Part shown: piece by piece, positions 40,141 through 49,268 of the stretch
How positions within the stretch are numbered: the first letter of the stretch is position 1
How the letters are laid out: each line of letters begins with the position of its first letter
Source of the DNA: Poriferisodalis sp965116715
GTDB taxonomy: Bacteria; Actinomycetota; Acidimicrobiia; Acidimicrobiales; Poriferisodalaceae
Length of the DNA stretch: 64,000 nt
Reading direction: 5' to 3'
NCBI GenBank assembly: GCA_965116715.1
Contig: OZ220724.1
Span: 3,286,001 to 3,350,000 of the forward strand
Program-made: the position numbers and the translations under genes
The notes under the pieces: model-generated
Databases searched by the model: none
Told to the model about the DNA's origin: nothing
What the model saw: the letters and a program-made list of their open reading frames with translations, nothing else

Positions 40141-43017
40141 TTGCCGAAGAAAGTCCGCGTTCACGAGCTCTCCAAAGAGCTGGGCATGACGCTCACCGAG
40201 GTGCTCGACGTGTGCGAGTCGCTGGGCATCGGTGTGAAGACGCACTCGTCCAGCATGGAGGACGCTCAGGCTGATCGCGTCCGGCGCAAGGCGGCGCGGG
40301 AGGGGCTGATTCGTGACGAGCCTCCGCCTGAGGCCCGCAAGGCCCGCAAGGCTCCTGCAAAGTCTGCGGCGGCAGCCGAGCAAGCGACGAAGGCCGACGA
40401 TGCTGCGGAGGCGCCGCAGCCGCGGCCGGCGACCCGTCCGGCCCGCCCGGCTCGCACAGCGCCGGCCAAGCCAGAGCCGCCGGCGCAATCTGCGCCCGCC
40501 CCGGAGGTCGTTCCGCAGGCCCCCCCAATCGCGCCGGCTCCGGACGCATCGCCGCAGCCAGCGCCTCAGCCGGCTGCTGCCGAATCGGCTCCGCCGAAGC
40601 CGCCTGACCTGCCGCCGCCGGGAACCCCGCCGCCGCCGAGCACGCCGCAGTCGGCGGGTGCCCCGCCGCCAGTGCCGCCGCCGCGGCGGCTCGTCACCTC
40701 GAGCGGTCAAGAGTCGGCACGGCCGATTCTGCCGCCGTCCGGACGGCCGGCGGAGCGCGCGCCCGAGGCGCCCGCGCCCCCGCGCCCGGCGCCCGAAGAC
40801 GGGCCCGGAACCGCGCCGCCGCCTCGCCTGCCGCTGCCGCCGAAATCTGCCGACGGTCGGCCGATCCCGCCCCCGCCGGCGGCACCTCGTTCGGGGTCCG
40901 GCAAGCCGATTCCCCCGCCGCCAGGTCCTCCCCGCACGTCTGCCCGCAGCGGCGGGCCCTACCGCTCAGGAGGCCCCCCCGGCGGTTTCCGGCGCTCCCC
41001 AGGAGGCGGCGACCGGCCGCACGGAGGCGGGCCCGGTGGCGGGCGCGCTCACGCTGGGGCTCCGCCGCCCCCCGGCGGCCGTCCAGGCGGCCCCCCCGGC
41101 GGCGCTCGTCCGGGAGGGCCGCGAGGTGCACCACGAGGCGGTCCGCGAGGCAGACCGCGCCGGCGCCGGCGCCGTCAGCGCGAAGAACTGCAGCCCCAGC
41201 AGCTCACTGCGTACACCCCGATCGATGCGCCCGTCCCCGATGGCGAGATCGTCATCGAGCGGGGATCGACGGCCCAAGATGTCGCTGCCCGGCTGAATCG
41301 CTCGGCGGCCGACATCGTGCGCTTCCTGTTGCAGCAGGGCGAGATGGTGACGGCCACGCAGTCGCTCAGCGACGACATGATCGAGCTGTTCGCCGCGGAG
41401 CTGGGCGCCGAAGTGCGCATCACCGAGCCCGGAGCGGAGCAGGAAGAGGAGCTGCTGCGGGCGCTCGAGGTCGACCTCGCCGACGATGGCGCTCAGATCC
41501 GGCCGCCGGTGGTCACGGTCATGGGTCATGTCGACCACGGCAAGACGCTGCTGCTCGACCGCATCCGCTCCTCGAACGTCGTCGAGGGCGAGGCAGGCGG
41601 CATCACCCAGCACATCGGCGCGTACCAGACCACCCGGAGCGGTCAGCGGATCACGTTCATCGACACGCCCGGTCACGAGGCCTTCACGGCGATGCGAGCC
41701 AGGGGAGCGCAGGCCACCGACGTCGTCGTGCTGGTCGTCGCGGCCGATGACGGCGTCATGCCCCAGACGGCCGAGGCCATTGACCACGCACGCGCAGCGG
41801 AGGTGCCGATCATCGTCGCCATCAACAAGATGGACCGACCCGGTGCCGATGCCGACCGGGTGCGAGCCCAGCTGTCCGAGCGGGGCCTGGTGCCCGAGTC
41901 CTACGGCGGCGACGTGATCACTGTTCCCATGTCAGCCATGACGGGCGATGGCATCGACGAATTGCTCGACCAGATCCTGCTCGTCGCCGAGCTCGAGGAG
42001 CTGGCCGCCCCTGCGTCTGGGCGTGCGGTCGGCATCGTGCTGGAAGCCCATCTCGACCGCGGGCGCGGCCCAGTGGCGACCGTGCTGGTCGAGCGCGGCA
42101 CTCTGCGCATCGGCGAACCGATGGTCGCGGGCGCTGCGTGGGGCCGCGTGCGCGCCATGACCGACGATCGCGGCGCGCCGCTCAACGAGGCCGGTCCGTC
42201 CATGCCCGTGGAGGTGCTCGGTCTCGGCGAGGTGGCGCGTTCGGGCGATCTGTTCGTCGTGGCGCCCGACGAGAAGACCGCAGGCAAGGTGGCCGAGACC
42301 CGCGAACACTGGCAGCGCCAGGCCAGCCTGGCGGGCTCCGCTGGCGGAAGCGGCGGCGGCGCGCGGCTGGAAGACATCTTCAAGCAGGTGCAGGCCGGCG
42401 AGACGGCCACCCTCAACCTGGTGCTCAAGGCAGATGTCCACGGCTCGCTCGAGGCAGTCACCGACAGCCTGCGCAAGCTCGAGCGCGACGACGTCAAGCT
42501 CTCGTTTGTCAGCCGTGGCGTCGGCGGCATCAATGAGAACGACGTGCAGTTGGCCGCAGCATCGGAAGCCACGATCATCGGCTTCAACGTGCGTCCCGAC
42601 CGCAACGCGCGGCAGGCAGCCGAGACCGAGGATGTCGAAGTTCGGCTGTACGAGATCATCTACGACCTCATCACCGATGTGCAGAACGCCATGGTCGGCC
42701 TGCTCGAGCCGGAGTTCGAGGAGATCGTCGCGGGCGAGGCGCAGGTGCGGCAGGTGTTCCGCATCTCGGGCGTCGGGCCCGTGGCCGGCTGTGTCGTCGA
42801 GCACGGCAACGTGCGCAGCGGCGCCAAGGTCAGGTTCCTGCGTGACGGCACGATCATCTGGAAGGGCTCGATCTCGTCGTTGCGGCACTTCCAGGACGAT
42901 GTTGCCGAGGTGTCTGCGGGCATGGAGTGCGGCATCGGTCTGTCTGACTTCTCTGATCTGAAAGAGGGCGATGTGATCGAGACGTACACCGAACGCGAGA
43001 TCGCCCGCGTCGCCTGA
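40141..43017 (+). CDS. infB: Translation initiation factor IF-2
   Basis: GTPase that places fMet-tRNA on the 30S subunit. The N-terminal IF2N module (KKVRVHELSKELGMTLTEVL) is followed by about 280 residues of Pro/Ala, then Gly/Arg/Pro-rich, low-complexity sequence. A second IF2N-like segment leads to the G domain with GHVDHGKT (462-469), DTPGHEAF and NKMDRP, and domains II-IV. The TTG start at 40141 begins exactly at PKKVRVHEL. The 958-residue length is typical of actinobacterial IF-2. Confidence 0.97.
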   Translation: MPKKVRVHELSKELGMTLTEVLDVCESLGIGVKTHSSSMEDAQADRVRRKAAREGLIRDEPPPEARKARKAPAKSAAAAEQATKADDAAEAPQPRPATRPARPARTAPAKPEPPAQSAPAPEVVPQAPPIAPAPDASPQPAPQPAAAESAPPKPPDLPPPGTPPPPSTPQSAGAPPPVPPPRRLVTSSGQESARPILPPSGRPAERAPEAPAPPRPAPEDGPGTAPPPRLPLPPKSADGRPIPPPPAAPRSGSGKPIPPPPGPPRTSARSGGPYRSGGPPGGFRRSPGGGDRPHGGGPGGGRAHAGAPPPPGGRPGGPPGGARPGGPRGAPRGGPRGRPRRRRRRQREELQPQQLTAYTPIDAPVPDGEIVIERGSTAQDVAARLNRSAADIVRFLLQQGEMVTATQSLSDDMIELFAAELGAEVRITEPGAEQEEELLRALEVDLADDGAQIRPPVVTVMGHVDHGKTLLLDRIRSSNVVEGEAGGITQHIGAYQTTRSGQRITFIDTPGHEAFTAMRARGAQATDVVVLVVAADDGVMPQTAEAIDHARAAEVPIIVAINKMDRPGADADRVRAQLSERGLVPESYGGDVITVPMSAMTGDGIDELLDQILLVAELEELAAPASGRAVGIVLEAHLDRGRGPVATVLVERGTLRIGEPMVAGAAWGRVRAMTDDRGAPLNEAGPSMPVEVLGLGEVARSGDLFVVAPDEKTAGKVAETREHWQRQASLAGSAGGSGGGARLEDIFKQVQAGETATLNLVLKADVHGSLEAVTDSLRKLERDDVKLSFVSRGVGGINENDVQLAAASEATIIGFNVRPDRNARQAAETEDVEVRLYEIIYDLITDVQNAMVGLLEPEFEEIVAGEAQVRQVFRISGVGPVAGCVVEHGNVRSGAKVRFLRDGTIIWKGSISSLRHFQDDVAEVSAGMECGIGLSDFSDLKEGDVIETYTEREIARVA

Positions 43018-43032
43018 CGGAGCACCGGCACG

Positions 43033-43506
43033 ATGGCTCGTCGCCCCAACCGCCGGCGGCGCACCATGCCGACTGCGCACAGATACGAGCGGACGGACCG
43101 CGTCGCCCAGCTCGTGCGCGGCGTCGTCGCCTCGGAGATGGAGCGACTCGACGAGTCGTTCGAGGGCATCGTGATTGCCGGCGTGGATGTCGATCGCGAA
43201 CTGAGCGTCGCCGTGGTGCACTACGACGTTCGCGATGACGACGCCGCGGACAGGGCGGCTGCGGCGTTCGATGAGCATCATCACCGTCTCCAGCGAGCGC
43301 TGGGGGCGGAGACCAGCCTGAGACGCACGCCCACGCTTCGCTTCCGCCGCGATCAGGGGGCCATTGCCGCCGAGCGAATCGAGGACCTGCTCGCCAGCTT
43401 GTCCGGCGAGCAGGATGAGGCTGGGTTCGCCGGCTTGTCCGGCGAGCACGAAGAGCGTGAGTTCGCCGACAACGCCGCTGAGCGGGACGAAGCCGGCGAG
43501 CGCTGA
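43033..43506 (+). CDS. rbfA: Ribosome-binding factor A with C-terminal repeats
   Basis: 16S rRNA 5'-end maturation factor, KH-like fold. The core matches RTDRVAQLVRGVVASEMERL and LRRTPTLRFRRDQGAIAAERI. The last 35 residues are three imperfect 12-residue repeats (LSGEQDEAGFAG type), rich in Glu, encoded by 36-bp units and not part of the conserved domain. The TGATG junction couples it to truB. Confidence 0.92.
   Translation: MARRPNRRRRTMPTAHRYERTDRVAQLVRGVVASEMERLDESFEGIVIAGVDVDRELSVAVVHYDVRDDDAADRAAAAFDEHHHRLQRALGAETSLRRTPTLRFRRDQGAIAAERIEDLLASLSGEQDEAGFAGLSGEHEEREFADNAAERDEAGER
43399..43503 (+). repeat. Three imperfect 36-bp in-frame repeats in rbfA
   Basis: Units at 43399-43434, 43435-43470 and 43471-43503 encode LSGEQDEAGFAG, LSGEHEEREFAD and NAAERDEAGER. 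The first two are clearly related; the third is looser. Confidence 0.75.
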
Positions 43507-44369
43507 TGGCGCGACGCCGTCCGGCCACCGTCCACGGCACGGTCATCGTCGACAAGCCGGCCGGCCCCACGTCTCACGACGTCGTCACCATGCTGCGACG
43601 CCGCTTCGGCGAGCGGCGCATCGGCCACGCCGGCACGCTCGACCCTTCTGCAACCGGCGTTCTGGTGGTCGGCATCGGCAATGCGACGCGCCTGCTGCGC
43701 TTCGCCACCGCAGGCCGCAAGAGCTATGAGTGCGAGATCGTGTTCCGGGTCGAGACCAGCACGCTCGATGCTGCCGGCGAGCCAGTTGCGACCTGGTCCA
43801 TGTCGCTGCGTCCGGCTGATGTCGCCGATGCTGCGAGCAGCTTCGTCGGCACCATCTCCCAGATGCCGCCGATGGTGTCTGCGGTTCGTGTCGGCGGCCG
43901 TCGCCTGCACGAGATTGCCCGGGCGGGAGACACTGCGGATCGTGTGCCGCGTGAGGTCGAGGTGTACCGATTCGAGGTCGAGGCCACTGGCGATCCGCTG
44001 GTGTACCGGGCGTCGGTTGACTGCTCCGCCGGCACCTACGTGAGAACTCTGGGGGCTGACTTGGGATGCGCCCTAGGCGGCGGAGCTCACATCCGATCGC
44101 TGCGGCGGACGCGCAGCGGCTCGTTCTCGCTGGCCGAAGCCGAGCCCGCTGATCACGCAGAGCTCCGGCCACCGGCCGAGCTGGTACGCGACCTGGTGCA
44201 GATTTGCCTGACCGACGATGAGGCCGCCGCGGCCCGTCACGGCACGCACCTGGCCGCTCATCGCTATACGGGCGCCGGTCCCTGGGCGCTGTTCGACCCC
44301 GACGGGCAACTCGTTGCAGTGCACGAGCTCGTCGACGGGCGCCAGCGCGCGACGGTCCTGCCGCGCTAG
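43506..44369 (+). CDS. truB: tRNA pseudouridine-55 synthase
   Basis: Forms pseudouridine 55 in the T-loop of tRNAs. The catalytic Asp46 lies in GHAGTLDPSATGVLVVGIG. Also visible are GTVIVDKPAGPTSHDVV, MPPMVSAVRVGGRRLHEIAR and SAGTYVRTLGADLG. A short C-terminal PUA-like domain follows (HGTHLAAHRYTGAGPWALFD). The start overlaps the rbfA stop by one base. Confidence 0.95.
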   Translation: MARRRPATVHGTVIVDKPAGPTSHDVVTMLRRRFGERRIGHAGTLDPSATGVLVVGIGNATRLLRFATAGRKSYECEIVFRVETSTLDAAGEPVATWSMSLRPADVADAASSFVGTISQMPPMVSAVRVGGRRLHEIARAGDTADRVPREVEVYRFEVEATGDPLVYRASVDCSAGTYVRTLGADLGCALGGGAHIRSLRRTRSGSFSLAEAEPADHAELRPPAELVRDLVQICLTDDEAAAARHGTHLAAHRYTGAGPWALFDPDGQLVAVHELVDGRQRATVLPR

Positions 44370-44427
44370 CAGAGGGCACTGCCGCCTCCCCAGCGGGCGC
44401 ACCTGCTCCAGAGGCCCAGCCGCTGAG

Positions 44428-44433
44428 TAGCGT
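44428..44433 (+). promoter_or_regulatory. -10 box (TAGCGT) for leaderless ribF
   Basis: TAGCGT lies 7 nt before ATG 44441, in the 71-nt gap after truB. Confidence 0.5.
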
Positions 44434-44440
44434 TACGCGC

Positions 44441-45385
44441 ATGGAGGTCATCCGCGACTTGGATTGGTGCCCGGTGCTCGAGCACGGCAGCGTCGTGACC
44501 GTGGGCGAGTACGACGGCGTCCACCGGGGGCACCGGACCGTGATCTCTGAGATGCATCGCCTGGCGGCCGAGCGGGGATGCTCGACTGCGGTCGTGACGT
44601 TCGACCGTCACCCGGCCACCGTCGTGCGGCCGGAATCCGCCCCACTGCTGCTGTGCGATCTCGACCACAAGCTGGAGCTGCTGGCCGAGACCGGCGTCGA
44701 CTTCACGCTGGTGGTCACCTTCGACGAAGCGCAGGCGGCCGTGCCCGCCGAGCAGTTCGCTCACGAGATTCTCGTCAACTGCCTGTCCGCTCGGGCCATC
44801 GTGGTCGGTGCTGACTTTCACTTCGGCAAGGGACGCCGAGGCAACATCGAAACGTTGCGCCAGGTGGGCGCGGAACACGGGTACGAGGTGGCCGGCCTGC
44901 CGCTGGTCAAGCAGATGACCGGCGACGGTGACGTCATCTCGTCCACGTCGATCCGCGAGGCGCTTGCCGCTGGCGATGTGGAGCGTGCCCACCGGCTGCT
45001 CGGCAGGCCGTTCGAGGTGCGCGGGGTCGTCACGCTCGGCGATCGCCGCGGCCGCCAGATCGGCGTGCCCACGGCGAACCTGCCCACTACCCCCGACCTG
45101 CAGATTCCGGCCGACGGCGTGTATGCCGCGTGGTACGTGCGCCCCGACGGTGCCCAATACCCAGCGGCCGTCAACATCGGCCGCCGGCCGACGTTCTACG
45201 ACTTCGCCGAGCGTTCGCTGATCGAGGCGCACCTGATCGGCTTCCGCGGCGACCTCTACGACGAGGCGGCCAAGGTTCGCTTCGTCCGCCGGCTGCGACC
45301 CGAGCGGCGCTTCGACGGCATCGAGGAGCTGAAGGCCCAGCTTCGCCGCGACATCGAAGACGCGGCCAAGTGCCTGCATACCTGA
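44441..45385 (+). CDS. ribF: Bifunctional riboflavin kinase / FAD synthetase
   Basis: Makes FMN and FAD. The N-terminal nucleotidyltransferase domain has VVTVGEYDGVHRGHRTVI and VVGADFHFGKGRRGNIETL. The C-terminal kinase domain has LGRPFEVRGVVTLGDRRGRQ, IGVPTANLPT, and AAVNIGRRPTF. A 314-residue protein of normal length, in its common place between truB and rpsO. Confidence 0.95.
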   Translation: MEVIRDLDWCPVLEHGSVVTVGEYDGVHRGHRTVISEMHRLAAERGCSTAVVTFDRHPATVVRPESAPLLLCDLDHKLELLAETGVDFTLVVTFDEAQAAVPAEQFAHEILVNCLSARAIVVGADFHFGKGRRGNIETLRQVGAEHGYEVAGLPLVKQMTGDGDVISSTSIREALAAGDVERAHRLLGRPFEVRGVVTLGDRRGRQIGVPTANLPTTPDLQIPADGVYAAWYVRPDGAQYPAAVNIGRRPTFYDFAERSLIEAHLIGFRGDLYDEAAKVRFVRRLRPERRFDGIEELKAQLRRDIEDAAKCLHT

Positions 45386-45408
45386 GGGGCCGCCGAGCGT
45401 CCCGCTGG

Positions 45409-45414
45409 TAGCCT
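45409..45414 (+). promoter_or_regulatory. -10 box (TAGCCT) for rpsO
   Basis: TAGCCT in the gap after ribF gives a leader of about 115 nt that contains the hairpin at 45441-45459. Confidence 0.4.
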
Positions 45415-45440
45415 GCACGCCAGACAAGAGACAGAAAGCA

Positions 45441-45459
45441 CGGCCGGGATGCCCGGCCG
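45441..45459 (+). promoter_or_regulatory. Strong hairpin in the rpsO leader
   Basis: A perfect 8-bp GC stem (CGGCCGGG / CCCGGCCG) with an ATG triloop lies 77 nt before the rpsO start. S15 autoregulates through leader structures in several phyla, so this is a candidate S15-binding element; no specific family motif was matched. Confidence 0.45.
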
Positions 45460-45535
45460 GTCGCCGCAGCAGGCTTCGCAGTCACAGACCCTGCATCAGC
45501 CGCTCGGCACCACAACCACAGGGAACAACAACGGC

Positions 45536-45808
45536 ATGAGTGCCAAGAGATCAAGTCCAGCGGCCTCGGTGATTGACGAATATCGCCATTCGGAGGCCGA
45601 CACCGGATCGCCAGAGGTGCAGGTGGCGCAGTTGAGCGCACGCATCGAGCACCTCACCGAACACCTCCAGACCCACCACAAGGATCACCACAGCCGCCGA
45701 GGGCTGCTGAAGCTCGTCGGACGTCGGCGCAGGTTGCTCGACTACCTGAACGCCAACGACGTCGAGCGGTACCGGGCTTTGATCGCAAAGCTCGGCCTTC
45801 GGCGCTGA
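45536..45808 (+). CDS. rpsO: 30S ribosomal protein S15
   Basis: A 90-residue S15 with DTGSPEVQVAQLSARIEHLT, HHKDHHSRRGLLKLVGRRRR and LLDYL. ATG 45536 gives the standard length. The gene is paired with pnp, 33 nt downstream, as in most bacteria; the pnp ATG has CAGGAGCAG upstream. Confidence 0.96.
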   Translation: MSAKRSSPAASVIDEYRHSEADTGSPEVQVAQLSARIEHLTEHLQTHHKDHHSRRGLLKLVGRRRRLLDYLNANDVERYRALIAKLGLRR

Positions 45809-45841
45809 CCACCGATCCCCACCCCCACAACAGGAGCAGAC

Positions 45842-48367
45842 ATGGCTGAAGCCATCTCGGTCACCGGTCCCATCGCGGGCACCGACAAGACCATCACCTT
45901 CGAGACCGGCGTGCTTGCCGGCCTCGCCAACGGGGCGGTCACGTCCCGCATCGGCGACACACAAGTGCTCGTCACCGCAACCGCGTCGAACCGTCCACGC
46001 GACGGCGCGTCGTTCTTCCCGCTCACCGTCGACATCGAGGAGCGCATGTACGCGGTGGGCCGGATTCCCGGCTCGTTCTTCCGGCGGGAGGGGCGCGCAT
46101 CTGATGATGCGATCCTGGTGTGTCGGCTGATCGACCGCCCGCTGCGGCCGAACTTCCCGGGCGACTACCGCCACGACACCCACATCGTGGGCACGATCCT
46201 CGGCGCCGACCACGTCAACCCCTACGACATCGTGGCGCTGAACGGCGCATCGGCGGCGCTGTGGCTGAGCGGCATCCCGTTCGAGTGCCCGATCGCCGGG
46301 GTGCGCATCGCCTACTCCACCGACGGCGAGTGGATTCCCTTCGCCACTCACGAAGAGTCCGACGCGGCCACGTTCGAGATGGTCGTGGCCGGTCGCCAGC
46401 TCGACAGCGGCGACATCGCCGTGATGATGGTGGAGGCCGGCGGCACCGAGAAGGCGTTCGAGTACTACGCCGAGGGCGCTCCCAAGGTCACCGAGGAGGT
46501 TCTGGCGAGCGGCCTCGAGGCCTCCAAGCAGTGGATCGACGACATCATCGAGCTGCAGAAATCGCTGCGCCGGATGGTCGAAGAGCAATCCGGCCCGATC
46601 ACGGTGATGGAGTACACGTCCAGCAAGGACTACTCCGACGAGGTGCTCGACCGTGTGCGCGAGGTTGCTGCCGATCGCATGCGTGAGGTGATGGCCATCG
46701 CCGACAAGGCCGAGCGCGAGGCCGCACAGTCCGAGACCAGCAAGGCCGTGATCGACGAGGTCGCTGCCGAGTTTGCCGATCTCGACGGTGCCCCCGATCA
46801 GATCCGCGAGGCCGTCAGGTCGCTGTCGAAGGAGATCGTGCGCGAGCGCATCGTGGCCGACGGCTTCCGTATTGATGGGCGTGCGACAGATGAGGTCCGG
46901 CCGCTCTCGTCGGTTGCGGGCTACCTCGGCCGCACCGCCCACGGCTCGGGCCTGTTCCAGCGCGGCGAGACCCAGGTGCTGAACGTGACCACCCTGGCCA
47001 TGTCGCGGATGGAGCAGATCGTCGACACGCTCAACCCGCAGGACCGTCGCCGGTTCATGCACCACTACAACTTCCCGCCCTTCTCCACCGGCGAGGCCGG
47101 CTTCATGCGCGGCCCCAAGCGGCGCGAGATCGGCCACGGCGCACTCGCCGAGCGGGCGATCTTCCCGGTCATCCCGTCCAAGGAAGACTTCCCGTACGCC
47201 ATCCGGCTGGTGTCGGACGTGCTCACTTCCAACGGTTCCACCTCGATGGGGTCGGTGTGCGCATCGTCGCTGTCGCTGATGGACGCCGGCGTGCCGATCG
47301 TCGATCACGTGGCCGGTGTGGCGATGGGCTTGGTGTATGCCGACGGCAAGTACGTGACGCTCACCGACATCCTCGGCGCCGAGGACGCATTCGGCGACAT
47401 GGACTTCAAGGTCGCAGGCACCGAAGACGCCATCACGGCGCTGCAGCTCGACACCAAGATCGAAGGCATCCCCGCCGAAGTGCTGGCACAGGCGCTGCAA
47501 CAGGCCCGCCAAGCTCGCCTGCAGATCCTCGAGGTCATGCGCGCCGCGATTGCCGAGCCGAGGCCCGACGTGGGCGAGACGGCGCCGAAGATCACCAGTT
47601 TCGAGATCCCGATCGACAAGATCGCCGAGGTCATCGGCCCGCGGGGCAAGGTCATCAACTCCATCCAGGAGGAGACCGGTGCCGACATCAACGTGGACGA
47701 CGACGGCACCGTCGGCACGGTCAGCATCGGCGCCACCGATCGTGAGGTCGTCGCCGAAGCCGAGCGTCAGATCCGGCTGATCGTCAACCCGCCGACGCCT
47801 GACGTGGGCGCCACCTACGAGGGCCGCGTGGTCAACATCACCAAGTTCGGCGCATTCGTCAACGTGCTGCCCGGCACCGACGGACTGCTGCACATCTCCA
47901 AGCTGGGCGGCAAGCGGCGGTTGAACTCGGTCGAGGAAGTGCTCGAGCTCGGCGACGTGGTCAGCGTGATCGTCGAGGAGATTGACCCCAACGGCAAGAT
48001 CAGCCTCTCACCGGCCGATCCGACGCAGGTCGGGGGTTCCGAAGGCGATGCCGACGGAGCGCACGACGACGCGCCGCCACGGCGCGAGCGCGGCCGGGAT
48101 CGGGATCGCAGCAGCGGCAATGGCACACGCCGATCCCGCACGCCGGTGGCTGCGACGGTGCCGGCAGGCGACGGTGCCGACGCACCGGCTGCTGCCAGCG
48201 ACAGCGATGACGAAGGCGGCGTCGCCTCGGCGCCCAGCGGCACTGCCCGTGAAGATGTGTCATTCGGCGAGCACTTCGAGCAGATCGCGAAGGACGTCTA
48301 CGGCGACCTCGGGCCCGAGCTCGAGCAGTCCGGACGGGGTTCAGGCCGCCGTCGCGGCCGCCGCTGA
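45842..48367 (+). CDS. pnp: Polyribonucleotide nucleotidyltransferase
   Basis: Phosphorolytic 3'-5' exoribonuclease. It has two RNase PH domains separated by a helical domain, then a KH domain (KIAEVIGPRGKVINSIQEET), an S1 domain from about residue 656 (YEGRVVNITKFGAFVNVLPG), and a 115-residue Arg/Asp/Ser-rich tail ending GSGRRRGRR. The 841-residue length exceeds the usual 700-750 because of that tail. Such basic tails can bind RNA or other degradosome members; RNase J is encoded 2 kb away. Confidence 0.96.
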   Translation: MAEAISVTGPIAGTDKTITFETGVLAGLANGAVTSRIGDTQVLVTATASNRPRDGASFFPLTVDIEERMYAVGRIPGSFFRREGRASDDAILVCRLIDRPLRPNFPGDYRHDTHIVGTILGADHVNPYDIVALNGASAALWLSGIPFECPIAGVRIAYSTDGEWIPFATHEESDAATFEMVVAGRQLDSGDIAVMMVEAGGTEKAFEYYAEGAPKVTEEVLASGLEASKQWIDDIIELQKSLRRMVEEQSGPITVMEYTSSKDYSDEVLDRVREVAADRMREVMAIADKAEREAAQSETSKAVIDEVAAEFADLDGAPDQIREAVRSLSKEIVRERIVADGFRIDGRATDEVRPLSSVAGYLGRTAHGSGLFQRGETQVLNVTTLAMSRMEQIVDTLNPQDRRRFMHHYNFPPFSTGEAGFMRGPKRREIGHGALAERAIFPVIPSKEDFPYAIRLVSDVLTSNGSTSMGSVCASSLSLMDAGVPIVDHVAGVAMGLVYADGKYVTLTDILGAEDAFGDMDFKVAGTEDAITALQLDTKIEGIPAEVLAQALQQARQARLQILEVMRAAIAEPRPDVGETAPKITSFEIPIDKIAEVIGPRGKVINSIQEETGADINVDDDGTVGTVSIGATDREVVAEAERQIRLIVNPPTPDVGATYEGRVVNITKFGAFVNVLPGTDGLLHISKLGGKRRLNSVEEVLELGDVVSVIVEEIDPNGKISLSPADPTQVGGSEGDADGAHDDAPPRRERGRDRDRSSGNGTRRSRTPVAATVPAGDGADAPAAASDSDDEGGVASAPSGTAREDVSFGEHFEQIAKDVYGDLGPELEQSGRGSGRRRGRR

Positions 48368-48381
48368 GCGGAGTAGCCCGC

Positions 48382-48398
48382 CGGAGCGACGAGCTCCG
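48382..48398 (+). terminator. Possible terminator after pnp
   Basis: A 6-bp stem (CGGAGC / GCTCCG) with a 5-nt loop is followed within 13 nt by a T-rich stretch (GTTTCTT). Confidence 0.4.
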
Positions 48399-48484
48399 CT
48401 GGAGGTCCGTTTCTTCCCGCTTGAGCTCCCCATCCTCATGTGATGGGCGGCGCGGGCCCGTGGGGCTGGGCCTCTGCGCGCCAC

Positions 48485-48490
48485 TAGCGT
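48485..48490 (+). promoter_or_regulatory. -10 box (TAGCGT) for leaderless dapB
   Basis: TAGCGT lies 7 nt before GTG 48498 and overlaps the alternative upstream GTG at 48489, so 48498 is the likelier start. Confidence 0.5.
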
Positions 48491-48497
48491 GACCGAC

Positions 48498-49265
48498 GTG
48501 AGAGTGCTGGTGTTCGGCGCAGGCGGACGGATGGGCGCCACGGTGTGCGAGGCCGTAGCCGGCGACGACGAGCTGCAATTGGCGGCTGGTGTTGACCCTG
48601 GCGCTGGCGGTCAGCGTGACGTCACCGGCAGCATCGACATCGTCGCGTCGGTCGCCGACATCGACCCGGCTGGCGTCGACGTGGCGGTCGACTTCACCGT
48701 GGCTGCTGCAGCACGCGAAAACCTGGCATGGTGCGCTGCGAACGGCGTGCACGCGGTCGTAGGCACCAGCGGCCTCGATCCCGACGACTACGAGCGCTGC
48801 CGTGCGGCGTTCACTGACAGCAACTGCCTCATCGCCCCGAATTTTGCGATCGGCGCCGTGCTGATGATGCGCTTCGCCGAGTTGGCCGCGCCCTTCTTCC
48901 CCACGGCCGAGGTCATCGAGCTGCATCACGACAACAAGGTGGATGCACCCTCTGGCACCGCCATGCAGACCGTGCGTGCGATGGCAGAGGCCTCCGATGA
49001 CTGGGGGCCGGATCCCACCCGCGACGAGGTGGTGCCGGGTGCCCGCGGCGGCAAGGGTCCCGGCGGCATTCCCGTTCACTCCGTCCGGCTGCGGGGCCTT
49101 GTTGCGCACCAGCAGGTGCTGCTGGGCACGGCAGGGGAGACGCTGACGATCCGCCATGACAGCCTGGATCGGGTGTCGTTCATGCCGGGCGTGCTGCTCG
49201 CCTGCAAGTCCATCGGCGATTACCCCGGTGTCACGATCGGTCTCGATACCTACCTGCAGCTCTAG
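48498..49265 (+). CDS. dapB: 4-hydroxy-tetrahydrodipicolinate reductase
   Basis: NAD(P)H-dependent step of lysine and diaminopimelate synthesis after DapA. The nucleotide motif VRVLVFGAGGRMGATV lies at the N-terminus, followed by AVVGTSGLDPDDYE, IAPNFAIGAVLMMRFAEL, and substrate/catalytic EVIELHHDNKVDAPSGTA. GTG 48498 begins directly at the conserved strand; GTG 48489 would add three residues. dapA is about 3 kb away on the opposite strand. Confidence 0.95.
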   Translation: MRVLVFGAGGRMGATVCEAVAGDDELQLAAGVDPGAGGQRDVTGSIDIVASVADIDPAGVDVAVDFTVAAAARENLAWCAANGVHAVVGTSGLDPDDYERCRAAFTDSNCLIAPNFAIGAVLMMRFAELAAPFFPTAEVIELHHDNKVDAPSGTAMQTVRAMAEASDDWGPDPTRDEVVPGARGGKGPGGIPVHSVRLRGLVAHQQVLLGTAGETLTIRHDSLDRVSFMPGVLLACKSIGDYPGVTIGLDTYLQL

Positions 49266-49268
49266 GCG

